Shown one piece after another: positions 41,554-49,968 of a DNA stretch of 64,000 nt (its first letter is position 1; each line of letters begins with the position of its first letter). The DNA lies in the NCBI RefSeq assembly GCF_017566145.1, contig NZ_JABFCL010000011.1:19433-83432 (forward strand). The letters run 5' to 3'. Both the position numbers and the translations under genes were made by a program. The notes beneath the pieces are model-generated. The model saw only the letters and a list, made by a program, of their open reading frames with translations, was not told the origin of the DNA and ran no database searches. This DNA comes from Bittarella massiliensis (ex Durand et al. 2017). GTDB taxonomy: Bacteria; Bacillota; Clostridia; Oscillospirales; Ruminococcaceae.

Positions 41554-41606
41554 TTATAACGTTCTCTTGTGGTACCGCTTTCGGCGGTTCTGACCAGATT
41601 ACATGT

Positions 41607-41683
41607 GGCGGTATAGCTCAGTTGGCTAGAGCATGCGGTTCATACCCGCAGTGTCATTGGTTCGAATCCAATTACCGCTACCA
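41607..41683 (+). tRNA. tRNA-Met (CAT)
   Basis: Cloverleaf with acceptor GGCGGTA / TACCGCT, D-loop AGCTCAGTTGGCTAGAGC, anticodon stem GCGG/CCGC around TTCATAC, T-loop GGTTCGAATCC and encoded CCA. The G1-U72 pair and the absence of three G-C pairs below the anticodon loop argue for the elongator rather than the initiator. Confidence 0.95.
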
Positions 41684-41687
41684 ATTT

Positions 41688-41762
41688 GGCCCGATGGTCA
41701 AGAGGTTAAGACACCGCCCTTTCACGGCGGTATCGGGGGTTCAATTCCCCCTCGGGTCACCA
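41688..41762 (+). tRNA. tRNA-Glu (TTC)
   Basis: Acceptor GGCCCGA / TCGGGTC, anticodon arm CCGCC-CTTTCAC-GGCGG (anticodon TTC), T-arm GGGGGTTCAATTCCCCC and encoded CCA. It follows tRNA-Met by 4 bases in the same transcript. Confidence 0.95.
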
Positions 41763-41778
41763 TGCACCATTGGGGCAG

Positions 41779-41809
41779 CCGCTGCACAGATTTTGTGCAG
41801 CGGTTTTTT
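41779..41809 (+). terminator. tRNA operon terminator
   Basis: CCGCTGCACA (41779-41788) and TGTGCAGCGG (41794-41803), then TTTTTT. Confidence 0.9.
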
Positions 41810-41826
41810 CTGCCCTGTAAAGAGAG

Positions 41827-41883
41827 AAGAGGCCGGGTTTTCCACAGACACAGAGTTGTGTGTGGAAAACCCGGCCTCTTTTT
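41827..41883. terminator. Second, very long terminator-like inverted repeat
   Basis: Perfect 20-bp arms at 41827-41846 and 41861-41880 with a 14-base loop, followed by TTTTT. Each arm contains TTTTCCACA or its complement. It may act as a back-up terminator for the tRNA operon or have a DNA-level role. Confidence 0.7.
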
Positions 41884-42014
41884 GCAGAAACCATGGGGAA
41901 AAGAAAGGAGAAAGGTATTTGGATAGAAGATGTGGGAAGGCGGTGCAATGTTAACGGAGAAAGAGCAGCCATCTGGCTTTGCCGGACACCGGTAAATGGC
42001 TGGCCACTCCTCTT

Positions 42015-42317
42015 TTAACCAAAAAGGGCGGCGAATTTCTCGTCCTGGCTGGGATCGTGCACCACATAGCCCACCGCGACTTTGTCACCAGCGGCCTGGG
42101 CGACAGCAGCCGCCCCCTCAGGTCCAAATGCGCCGCACACCTCGATCAGCTCGATTCCCTCGGCGGCCAGCTTTTTGGCCTCCTCACAGGCGGCTTCCAG
42201 GCTGGGTACCCCGATGGTGGAGACCAGGTTGCCGGTGCTCTCAAAATAGGAGCGGTGGCGGGCGGGCTCGAACTCAGAGCCCATGATGAGAAAAGCGAAA
42301 TGCAGGGGATGATCCAT
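42015..42317 (-). CDS. DUF6506 family protein
   Basis: A 100-residue soluble protein resembling the DUF6506 family: HFAFLIMGSEFEPARHR, then GVPSLEAACEEAKKLAAEGIELIEVCGAFG. Function unknown. The start at 42317 is chosen because AAGGAGG lies 8 bases before it; the ATG two codons earlier is only 2 bases away. It is a single-gene unit. Confidence 0.7.
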   Translation of the reverse strand: MDHPLHFAFLIMGSEFEPARHRSYFESTGNLVSTIGVPSLEAACEEAKKLAAEGIELIEVCGAFGPEGAAAVAQAAGDKVAVGYVVHDPSQDEKFAALFG

Positions 42318-42459
42318 TGTCATGTCCTCCTTAAAAATGGGGTTGGGAGAGACCGCGCCCAAGAACGGGACCCTCCTCAATAAAGCTGCAAAGCAGTCCT
42401 ATGGGTAATATGAAATTCAACAATTCCACAGAGCTATAAACATAAGGGAATATAAAAGC

Positions 42460-43938
42460 TCAATTATACTTATTGAAGAGATGGGAGAGGCTAAAAGAGT
42501 GGCCTTTTTCGGGGTTTAGCCCGAAGAGGGCGCAGACCTCGCGGCGGGGGAGATTCTTCAGGTGGTGACGGGTGACCCCCTCGCCGTAGGTGTAGAGGAA
42601 GAGGTCACAGGCGTCGTCCCCCATCTGCAGGATGCTCTGCCGGCAGCAGACATCGCAGATCTTGTCCCGGTGGACCACCACGGTGTGGAGGGTGAACCCC
42701 TGGGAGTAGCGCAGGGTGAAGTAGCCGTTTTTCTCGGAGATGCCGGTGGTGCAAAAGTCGCAGATGCGCACCCCCAGAAACCAGAAGATGGGAACCAGGG
42801 ACATGAGAGTGACAAAGGAGATCAGGTCGTGCCAACTGGGCAGCAGCCAACCGGTGACAAAGTAGAAGACAGGGACGGCCACCAAAAAGCCCAGGGGGTC
42901 GATGATGAACTTGAAGATGGAGAGCAAGTTGGGCTTGATGGTGCGAGGGGTGACCACAAATTCGGGTACCAGCCGTTCGAGGTAACCAAAGAGGGTACTC
43001 TTTCGCGCCGAGGGGATGAGCACCGGCAGCAGCCCATCGCTCTTGCCGTAGCCCGCGCACTTGATATAGACCGAATAGAATTGGGCAATGCGGGTAAAGA
43101 GGGTTTGGCGGATGTCGATGAAGTGAATCTTGTCAATGGCAACCGTGTACTCTCTGCCCACCAGAACTCCGCCAGTGATGAAGAGCCGGTGCTGGGAACG
43201 GGTGATGCAGAAGTTGTAGTAGCGGGTTAGATTTCGCAGAAAGCTGACCCCCCAGCCGATGGCCAGCAGGGTGGCGATAAAGAGGGCCACCGGGGGGATT
43301 CCCACCGCCACCAGTTGGGCCACATGGGCCAGGGTGCCGTAGAGCACGTCGGCGATCTGCTGGCCGAGGATGTCGCCCAGCTTGGAGATAAAGGTGGAGC
43401 AAAACAGCACCCCGGCAAAGTAGTTGGTGGTGATGAGGGAGAGGATGACCACGTAGAAGTTGCGGCACATGAAGATCTGCCGGTGGCTCACGTCCTCTAG
43501 CCGCTGGCGAACGCCGGTTGCCCCCAACAACTCCACAGCAGCCCGCTTTTTAAGGGTGAGAGTGGCGTCGTGGGAGCGGGCGGAACCGGCGTCGGTATCC
43601 AGCCGCAGGTTGACCGCACCGAAGGGTTTGTACCAAAAGGGTTCCTCCAGGTAGAGGGAGGTCAGCCGGGAAAAGGGGAGGGAGACGGTGTGCTTGGCAA
43701 AGATTCCCTCGCTGATGTGAATGGCCTCAGGGGTGAAGTAGTAGTAGATGCAGTACCAGCGCAGCACCGCCATCCCAATGATGGCGCAGAGGGCCAGAAT
43801 ATCCACCCAAGCGCCCGATAGCCACTCAGAAAAAGAGGCGCCAAAGGAGAGGGCACCGCGGGCCAGGGGGATGATGAGAAGGAAGAGAAAGCTGCCCATG
43901 TTTTGGAGGATGGTAATGGGATGGGTGTGGTGTTTCAA
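42460..43938 (-). CDS. Bacterial PH-domain membrane protein, YdbT-like
   Basis: 492 residues with about six membrane segments in pairs (near 15-60, 160-230, 345-390) separating soluble bPH2-type segments (YYYFTPEAIHISEGIFAKHTVSLPFSRLTSLYL, RLFITGGVLVGREYTVAIDKIHFIDIRQTLF and the C-terminal GYFTLRYSQGF region). Pairs of this kind (YdbS/YdbT) are found in many Firmicutes and confer tolerance to some bacteriocins in Bacillus. The start overlaps the preceding gene by 4 bases. Confidence 0.82.
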   Translation of the reverse strand: MKHHTHPITILQNMGSFLFLLIIPLARGALSFGASFSEWLSGAWVDILALCAIIGMAVLRWYCIYYYFTPEAIHISEGIFAKHTVSLPFSRLTSLYLEEPFWYKPFGAVNLRLDTDAGSARSHDATLTLKKRAAVELLGATGVRQRLEDVSHRQIFMCRNFYVVILSLITTNYFAGVLFCSTFISKLGDILGQQIADVLYGTLAHVAQLVAVGIPPVALFIATLLAIGWGVSFLRNLTRYYNFCITRSQHRLFITGGVLVGREYTVAIDKIHFIDIRQTLFTRIAQFYSVYIKCAGYGKSDGLLPVLIPSARKSTLFGYLERLVPEFVVTPRTIKPNLLSIFKFIIDPLGFLVAVPVFYFVTGWLLPSWHDLISFVTLMSLVPIFWFLGVRICDFCTTGISEKNGYFTLRYSQGFTLHTVVVHRDKICDVCCRQSILQMGDDACDLFLYTYGEGVTRHHLKNLPRREVCALFGLNPEKGHSFSLSHLFNKYN

Positions 43939-44444
43939 ATGTCTCCCTCCTTGCCGCTGGCCAGGCCGCCGCTGTCCCCGCCGGGGGCAGGGGAGAGGAG
44001 GCTGGCCAGCATGGCCGCCTTGGCTGAGGGGATGTTGCAGACATAGGTGCGGGTACCGGCGGTGCAGACGCAGAGGGTGGCCACCCCAAAGAGGTATTGC
44101 AGAGGAGAGCGGGTCACCGATACCAGCTGAATGAGGGGGAGGCGGATGTGATGAAAGCGGGTGTAGATCACCCCACTGGCCACGTAGAGGGAGTTCCCCT
44201 CCAACTTGTAGCGGTGTTTCCAGTACTTAATGGGAAAATAGAGCAGCCACAGCAGGGCAAAAGAGACGGCCCAAACCCAGACAGCGACACGGTAGAGCAG
44301 ACCGTCCGGGGAGAGGAATAGATGCACCAGCACCATATAGACAAAGCCCAGCAGCAGGATGCGGATGTAGTAGATGAGCAGAGAGGAGAGAGACGGGCGC
44401 TCATAGCCCGAAGGGACTCTCTCTTTGGGGGGCATTTTCTTCAC
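43935..44444 (-). CDS. Bacterial PH-domain membrane protein, YdbS-like
   Basis: 169 residues: two membrane helices (about 25-45 and 52-70), then one bPH2 domain (YKLEGNSLYVASGVIYTRFHHIRLPLIQLVSVTRSPLQYLFG), the classic YdbS layout. The start is uncertain: GTG at 44444 sits 4 bases after AGAGGTG, an ATG three codons later sits 13 bases after it. It is co-transcribed with the YdbT-like gene. Confidence 0.82.
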   Translation of the reverse strand: MKKMPPKERVPSGYERPSLSSLLIYYIRILLLGFVYMVLVHLFLSPDGLLYRVAVWVWAVSFALLWLLYFPIKYWKHRYKLEGNSLYVASGVIYTRFHHIRLPLIQLVSVTRSPLQYLFGVATLCVCTAGTRTYVCNIPSAKAAMLASLLSPAPGGDSGGLASGKEGDI

Positions 44445-44491
44445 GTGGCACCTCTTTTCCCAGTGGCGGCAACGCCGTTTTATATTGTATT

Positions 44492-44520
44492 AGTTTACCA
44501 CATTTTCTCCCCTTTATCAA
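44492..44520 (-). promoter_or_regulatory. Promoter of the PH-domain gene pair
   Basis: Minus strand TTGATA (44515-44520), 17-base spacer, TAAACT (44492-44497) with an extended TG. Confidence 0.6.
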
Positions 44521-44526
44521 AGCGAA

Positions 44527-44569
44527 GGAGGGCGAGGAGGGCCGGACGAACGGCCCTTTCTCGCCCTCC
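44527..44569. other. GC-rich hairpin in the divergent PH/pst spacer
   Basis: GGAGGGCGAG (44527-44536) and CTCGCCCTCC (44560-44569) with an inner GGGCCG / CGGCCC stem. It has no T run on either side, so its role is open; it lies upstream of both promoters and may insulate them. Confidence 0.4.
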
Positions 44570-44656
44570 CCGGCAGGGCCAAACAGCGAGGGCGGCGCAT
44601 GGTGCCGGTCAAGGAGGGGTAAACTGGCGGTGACGGGAGAGGAGGGGGGCGGCTGC

Positions 44657-44722
44657 TTTACCCGGCTTTTACAAACCCTTTACCCAAACGGGGTGTTGGC
44701 CGCCCCCGCGCCGATTTACAAT
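44657..44722 (+). promoter_or_regulatory. Pho box and promoter of the pst operon
   Basis: Three direct repeats TTTACC (44657-44662), TTTACA (44668-44673) and TTTACC (44679-44684) with an exact 11-base period, the Firmicutes PhoP-binding pattern. They end 9 bases before a poor -35 (TGTTGG, 44694-44699), 17 bases ahead of a TACAAT -10 (44717-44722). This is the layout of a PhoP-activated promoter; the cognate PhoP/PhoR are encoded downstream. Confidence 0.75.
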
Positions 44723-44772
44723 AGAGCCGTAGAAAGAAATCAGACATGACGCGAGAAGTGAGGAGAGAGACC

Positions 44773-45603
44773 ATGAAAAAAATCGTTGCGCTGTTGGCGG
44801 TGGCCGCCATCGCCCTGACTGCTTTTGCCGGGTGTGGCAGTGACGCCGGCGACCAGGGCGGCAACTCCACAGACAGTACCCCCAAGACCATTAAAATGTC
44901 CGGCTCCACCTCGATGGAGGAGTTGGCCAAGGGATTTTCGGAGGCCTATGGTGAGAAGGCCGGCACCACCATCACCGTTGAGGTGGGAGGTTCCTCCGTC
45001 GGCTTTAAGAATGTGGCGGAGGGCGTTTCCGACATCGGCAACGTCTCCCGTGAACTCAAGGACGACGAGAAGGCCAAGGGCCTGACCGAGACGGTGGTGG
45101 CCATCGACGGCATCGCTGTTATCGCCAATGCCCAGAACAAGGTCGAAGACCTGACCGCCGACCAGCTGAAAAAAATCTTCACCGGCGAGATCACCAACTG
45201 GAAAGAGGTGGGCGGTGAGGACGCAGCCATTGTGGTGATGGGCCGCGAGGCCGGTTCCGGCACCCGGGGCGCTTTTGAAGAGCTGCTGGGCATTGAAGAC
45301 GCCTGCAAGTACGCCGAGGAGCTCAACGAGACCGGCGCGGTCAAAACCAAGGTGTCCTCCACCGCCGGCGCCATCGGCTACGTGTCCATGTCCGCCCTGG
45401 ACGACACCGTCAAGGGGTTGAAGATCGACGGGGTCGAGCCCACCGAGGAGAATGCCAAGTCCGGCAGTTACTCCCTCAAACGCCCCTTTGTAATGGTGTC
45501 CAGCCCCGATGCCTCGCAGGCCACCAAAGACTTTTTGGCCTGGGCCGTCAGCGATGAGGGCCAGGAGATCGTCACCCATCTGAAGTTGATCTCCATCAAG
45601 TAG
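44773..45603 (+). CDS. pstS: Phosphate-binding lipoprotein PstS
   Basis: 276 residues. Lipoprotein signal peptide with lipobox LTAFAGC (Cys21), then a PBP fold with the phosphate-binding GSTSM and GREAGSGTRGAF motifs. It captures phosphate at the outer membrane face for PstCAB. AGGAGAG precedes the ATG at 44773. The family GSGT Ser-Gly-Thr loop is intact. Confidence 0.95.
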   Translation: MKKIVALLAVAAIALTAFAGCGSDAGDQGGNSTDSTPKTIKMSGSTSMEELAKGFSEAYGEKAGTTITVEVGGSSVGFKNVAEGVSDIGNVSRELKDDEKAKGLTETVVAIDGIAVIANAQNKVEDLTADQLKKIFTGEITNWKEVGGEDAAIVVMGREAGSGTRGAFEELLGIEDACKYAEELNETGAVKTKVSSTAGAIGYVSMSALDDTVKGLKIDGVEPTEENAKSGSYSLKRPFVMVSSPDASQATKDFLAWAVSDEGQEIVTHLKLISIK

Positions 45604-45764
45604 GGTTTCCCAAACCACTTCAAGGGTTTGACAGCCACAATCCCATAGCCCCTCCAAATGCAGAATGCGGACTCGCCCGGCAACTGCCCGTGGCACAGAG
45701 GTCCGTATTTTGCGGTTGAAAAGGAGCGGGTGGCGACACGTGATACGGCAAAGGAGAAAGAGCG

Positions 45765-46706
45765 ATGGCGAGCGCAAAAACCAGCCGGCCGGAAAGAGCG
45801 GCGGCCTCGTTGACCGGACACAGGGCAATCAGACAGCGGGCGACCGAGTCGCTGATGAGTGGCATTTTTAAGGTGTGCGGCTGCCTGTCGGTGGTGGCGG
45901 TGGTTCTGATCACCGTCTACATGGTGGCGCTGGGGGCGCCCGGCATCGGCAAGATCGGGGTGGGTGAGTTCCTCTTTGGCACCGAGTGGTTTCCCACCGC
46001 CACCACCAAAGATCCCTCTTTTGGCATCCTCCCCATGATCCTCTCCTCCATACTGGCCACCGGGGGGGCGGTGCTCATCGGGGTGCCCATCGGGCTGTTC
46101 ACCGCCATCTACCTGGCGGAGTTTGCCCAGGGAAAAACGGCCTCGGTGCTGCGGGCCATGGTGAGTCTGCTGGCCGGTATCCCCTCGGTGGTCTACGGCC
46201 TAGTGGGGATGATCGTGGTGGTGCCGGCGGTGGCTAAAGTCTTTGGCCTGCCCTCCGGCTCCTCCCTCTTTTCGGCCATTCTGGTGTTGGCGGTGATGAT
46301 TTTGCCCACCATCGTCTCCATCAGTGAAAATGCCCTGCGCGCGGTCCCCAGGGAGTACCGAGAGGCATCCCTCGCCATGGGTACCACCCGGGTGCGCACC
46401 ATCTTTAAGGTGGTGCTGCCGGCAGCGAAATCGGGAGTCGCGGCGGGAATTGTCCTGGGGATCGGCCGGGCCGTGGGCGAAACCATGGCGGTGATCATGG
46501 TGGCGGGAAACGCCGTCAACATGCCCGCCCTCTTTCAGAGCGTGCGACTGTTGACCACCGGCATCGCCATGGAGATGGGGTATGCCGGCGGCCTGCACCG
46601 GGAGGCGCTCTTCGGTATTGGGCTGGTGCTGTTTGTCTTTATTATGGCGATCAACATTGTCCTCAACCGCATCATTAAAGCAGACAGCAAGGAGGAGCAG
46701 CGATGA
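45765..46706 (+). CDS. pstC: Phosphate ABC transporter permease PstC
   Basis: 313 residues with six membrane helices and the BPD_transp EAA loop ALRAVPREYREASLAMGTTRVRTIFKVVLP. The first 30 residues are a basic cytoplasmic extension. AAAGGAG precedes the ATG. A 161-base gap from pstS has no terminator with a T run. Confidence 0.94.
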   Translation: MASAKTSRPERAAASLTGHRAIRQRATESLMSGIFKVCGCLSVVAVVLITVYMVALGAPGIGKIGVGEFLFGTEWFPTATTKDPSFGILPMILSSILATGGAVLIGVPIGLFTAIYLAEFAQGKTASVLRAMVSLLAGIPSVVYGLVGMIVVVPAVAKVFGLPSGSSLFSAILVLAVMILPTIVSISENALRAVPREYREASLAMGTTRVRTIFKVVLPAAKSGVAAGIVLGIGRAVGETMAVIMVAGNAVNMPALFQSVRLLTTGIAMEMGYAGGLHREALFGIGLVLFVFIMAINIVLNRIIKADSKEEQR

Positions 46707-47569
46707 GAGACCTGACTAGGCGCCGGCGCCGCGTCGGCGAGCACCTCCTCCAGGGGGTCATCTACCTCTGCGCCTTCGCCACTGTGGCTCTGGTGGTGGC
46801 AATGGTGGGCTATATCTTCGCACGGGGCCTCCCCGCCGTCAGTTGGGAGTTTCTCACCTCCTCCCCCAGCGTCCTCAAGGGGACCATCGGCATCCTCCCC
46901 AACATCGTCAACACCCTGTTGATGATCGCCGCCAGCCTACTTCTCTCGGTGCCGGTGGGCATTGGCGCGGCGATCTACCTCAACGAGTACGCCCGGGGCG
47001 GCCGGGTGGTGCGCCTCATCGAGTTCACGGTGGAGACCCTGGCCGGCATTCCCTCCATCATCTACGGTCTCTTCGGCCTGATGTTCTTTGTCACGGTGCT
47101 CAAACTGCAGACCTCCATCATCGCCGGCGCCCTCACCCTGATGATCATGCTGCTGCCCACCGTCATCCGCACCACGCAGGAGGCGCTCAAGGCGGTGCCC
47201 GACAGCTTTCGGGAGGGGGCCATCGGCCTGGGGGCCACCAAGTGGCACACCATCAAAACCATTTTGCTGCCCACAGCCAAAGCCGGCATCATCAGCTCCA
47301 TCATCTTGAGCGTGGGGCGGATCGTGGGGGAGTCGGCGGCCCTGATCTTTACCGCTGGCATTGGCGACAAGCTCACCGGCGGGCTCTTCAGCCAGTTGGC
47401 ATCCTCCGGCGGCACCCTCACCGTGGCCCTTTACACCTATGCCATGGGGCGGGGGGAGAGTGCCGACCTGGCTTTCGCCATCGCATCGATTCTGGTTTTG
47501 CTGGTCCTTGCCATCAACGTCCTCACCATGGTTTTGGGCGGCGCGGGCAAAAGGGAGAAAAAGAGTTGA
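46703..47569 (+). CDS. pstA: Phosphate ABC transporter permease PstA
   Basis: 288 residues, six membrane helices, EAA loop [30 protein letters not shown]. Overlaps pstC by ATGA. Forms the channel with PstC. Confidence 0.94.
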   Translation: MRDLTRRRRRVGEHLLQGVIYLCAFATVALVVAMVGYIFARGLPAVSWEFLTSSPSVLKGTIGILPNIVNTLLMIAASLLLSVPVGIGAAIYLNEYARGGRVVRLIEFTVETLAGIPSIIYGLFGLMFFVTVLKLQTSIIAGALTLMIMLLPTVIRTTQEALKAVPDSFREGAIGLGATKWHTIKTILLPTAKAGIISSIILSVGRIVGESAALIFTAGIGDKLTGGLFSQLASSGGTLTVALYTYAMGRGESADLAFAIASILVLLVLAINVLTMVLGGAGKREKKS

Positions 47570-47643
47570 CGGGAGCGGCCCCGCTGGGGGACAGAAAGAC
47601 GTTTGGACCGGGACGCCCGGCAGACGAGAAAGGCGGAAGAAAC

Positions 47644-48426
47644 ATGAGCAATGAGGCAGCGCGCACCGGTGAGCTGGGCGGCATCTCGGTCAGGAACCTA
47701 AATCTCTTCTACGGGGAGAGCCAGGCCCTGAAAAATGTCAACATGGACATCTACCCCAATGAGATCACCGCCTTCATCGGCCCCTCCGGCTGTGGAAAAT
47801 CGACCTTTTTAAAGACCCTCAACCGGATGAACGACCTGGTGGATGGGGTGAAGATCACCGGTGAAGTGCGCATCGGCGGGCAGAACATCTACGACCCCCG
47901 GGTCGACGTGACCCTGCTGCGCAAGGCGGTGGGGATGGTCTTTCAAAAGCCCAACCCCTTCCCCATGAGCATCTACGACAACATCGCCTACGGGCCCCGC
48001 TGCCACGGGATCAAGGGCCGCCGGCAGCTCGACGCCATTGTGGAGGAGAGCCTGCGGGGCGCGGCCCTCTGGGACGAGGTGAAGGACCGGGTCAAAAAAT
48101 CGGCCATGGGCCTCTCGGGCGGGCAGCAGCAGCGGCTGTGCATCGCCCGGGCCCTGGCGGTGCAGCCCGACATTCTGCTGATGGATGAGCCCACCTCGGC
48201 CCTCGACCCCATCTCCACCATGAAGATCGAGGAGCTGATGAGCAGCCTGAAAGAGCGGTATACAGTGGTGATCGTCACCCACAACATGCAGCAGGCCAGC
48301 CGCATCTCCGACCGCACCGCCTTTTTCCTGTTGGGGGAGATGGTGGAGTACGGCGAGACCGAGCAGATTTTTTCCATGCCGCAGGATAAACGGACCGAGG
48401 AGTACATCACCGGCCGCTTTGGCTGA
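47644..48426 (+). CDS. pstB: Phosphate ABC transporter ATPase PstB
   Basis: 260 residues with Walker [11 protein letters not shown]-loop, signature LSGGQQQRL, Walker [13 protein letters not shown] and His switch VTHNM. The [15 protein letters not shown] segment is specific to PstB. The frame is open far upstream, but the ATG at 47644 matches the family start. Confidence 0.96.
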   Translation: MSNEAARTGELGGISVRNLNLFYGESQALKNVNMDIYPNEITAFIGPSGCGKSTFLKTLNRMNDLVDGVKITGEVRIGGQNIYDPRVDVTLLRKAVGMVFQKPNPFPMSIYDNIAYGPRCHGIKGRRQLDAIVEESLRGAALWDEVKDRVKKSAMGLSGGQQQRLCIARALAVQPDILLMDEPTSALDPISTMKIEELMSSLKERYTVVIVTHNMQQASRISDRTAFFLLGEMVEYGETEQIFSMPQDKRTEEYITGRFG

Positions 48427-48505
48427 TGGCCGCGCCCCAAAATATGGCCGCAGCGATTGCGGTCAATCGCCCGTTTCGGTATACTGAGAAGGAGGAGAGC
48501 CCAGA

Positions 48506-49183
48506 GTGACGACGCGCAGCAATTTTGACAGACAGCTGGAGGCCCTGCACCTGGATTTGGTGCAGATGGGCGGGATGGTGCAGAAGGCCATCGAAGAGGG
48601 GATTCGCGCCCTCATGGAGCGGGACGGCGATCTGGCAGACCGGGTGGTGGCCGGCGACAAGGCCATCGACGACATGGAGCAGCAGATCGAGCGGACCTGC
48701 CTGCGGCTGCTGATGCACCAGCAGCCGGTGGCGCGGGACTTTCGCAGCGTCTTTGCGGCCCTCAAGATGATTACCGACCTGGAGCGCATTGCCGACCAGG
48801 CGGCCGACATCGCCAACCTGAGCCACCGCTTTACCGGGCAGAAGCTGATCGGGATGGTAGGGCACGTCCCCGCCATGGAGCGGGTGGCCAGGGAGATGGT
48901 GGAGAGCAGCATCTCCGCCTTTGTCCGCCAGGACCTGGCTGCCGCCCAGGACACCATCCGGCGGGACGACGAGATGGACGCCCTCTTTGGCCGGGTGAAG
49001 GATGAACTCATCGAGCTGCTGCGCAGCGGCGCAGCCGGCGAGGCGGCCGATCAGGCCATTGACGTGCTGATGGTGGCCAAGTACATGGAGCGCATCGGCG
49101 ATCACGCAGTCAACGTCTGTGAGTGGGTCGAGTACCTGGTCACCGGCGTCCATCAGTCCGAAGAGCTAAACGAAGAGAGGTAG
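48506..49183 (+). CDS. phoU: Phosphate signalling protein PhoU
   Basis: 225 residues, two PhoU three-helix domains with the metal-binding E/D-rich motif in each (DLERIADQAADIA and YMERIGDHAVNV). It links PstB activity to PhoR. GTG start with GGAGGAG 7 bases upstream. Confidence 0.94.
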   Translation: MTTRSNFDRQLEALHLDLVQMGGMVQKAIEEGIRALMERDGDLADRVVAGDKAIDDMEQQIERTCLRLLMHQQPVARDFRSVFAALKMITDLERIADQAADIANLSHRFTGQKLIGMVGHVPAMERVAREMVESSISAFVRQDLAAAQDTIRRDDEMDALFGRVKDELIELLRSGAAGEAADQAIDVLMVAKYMERIGDHAVNVCEWVEYLVTGVHQSEELNEER

Positions 49184-49227
49184 TGCACCCGACTGGGGGT
49201 GTGCAGGGGGAAAGGAGAGGCCTGATT

Positions 49228-49926
49228 TTGAAACAGCGCATCTACATTGCGGAGGACGACGGGGGCATTCGCGAACTGATCCGGTGCACTCTGGAGAGTT
49301 TTGGCTTTGATGCCTTTGAATTTCCCGACGGAGAGGCCCTTTTGAACCAGATTCAGCGGGAGGGAACGGTTCCCGACCTGGTCATCCTCGACATCATGAT
49401 GCCGGTCAAAGACGGGCTGGAAACCCTGAAGGAGTTGCGGGAGCACGGTCTTACCGCCCGGGTGCCAGTGATTTTGGTGACTGCCAAGGACGCCGAGATC
49501 GACAAGGTGCGGGGACTGGATTTGGGGGCTGACGACTACATCACCAAGCCCTTTGGCATCCTTGAGCTCTCCTCCCGGGTCAAGGCCGTCCTCCGCCGCA
49601 GCGGCAGACCCCAGGAGGGGCCGGAGGTGCTGCGCGCAGGGGACCTGCGGCTGGACACCGGCCGGGTGGAGGTGCGCCAGGGCGAGCGGGAGGTGGAGCT
49701 CACCAACAAGGAGTTCAAACTTCTGGCCCTGTTGATGAAAAATGCCGGCATTGCCCTCCCCCGGGAGGAGATTCTCAACCGGGTCTGGGGGTACGATTAC
49801 ATCGGTGAGACCCGCACCCTGGACATGCACATCCGCTCCCTGCGCCAAAAGCTGGGGGACACGGCGGAAAACCCAAAATACATCAAGACGGTCCGCTCAG
49901 TGGGCTACAAATTCATTGCCGAATAG
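49228..49926 (+). CDS. phoP: Phosphate response regulator PhoP (OmpR family)
   Basis: 232 residues. Receiver domain with acidic pair EDD, phospho-acceptor Asp55 (ILDIMMP) and Lys in ITKPF; C-terminal winged helix ending TVRSVGYKF. It probably binds the Pho box before pstS. The TTG start is set by AAAGGAGAG; the frame is open further upstream, into phoU. Confidence 0.9.
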   Translation: MKQRIYIAEDDGGIRELIRCTLESFGFDAFEFPDGEALLNQIQREGTVPDLVILDIMMPVKDGLETLKELREHGLTARVPVILVTAKDAEIDKVRGLDLGADDYITKPFGILELSSRVKAVLRRSGRPQEGPEVLRAGDLRLDTGRVEVRQGEREVELTNKEFKLLALLMKNAGIALPREEILNRVWGYDYIGETRTLDMHIRSLRQKLGDTAENPKYIKTVRSVGYKFIAE

Positions 49927-49968
49927 GGCCGCAAGCCGAGAGAGACGGCGGGAGGGAGAGTAGAGCCG

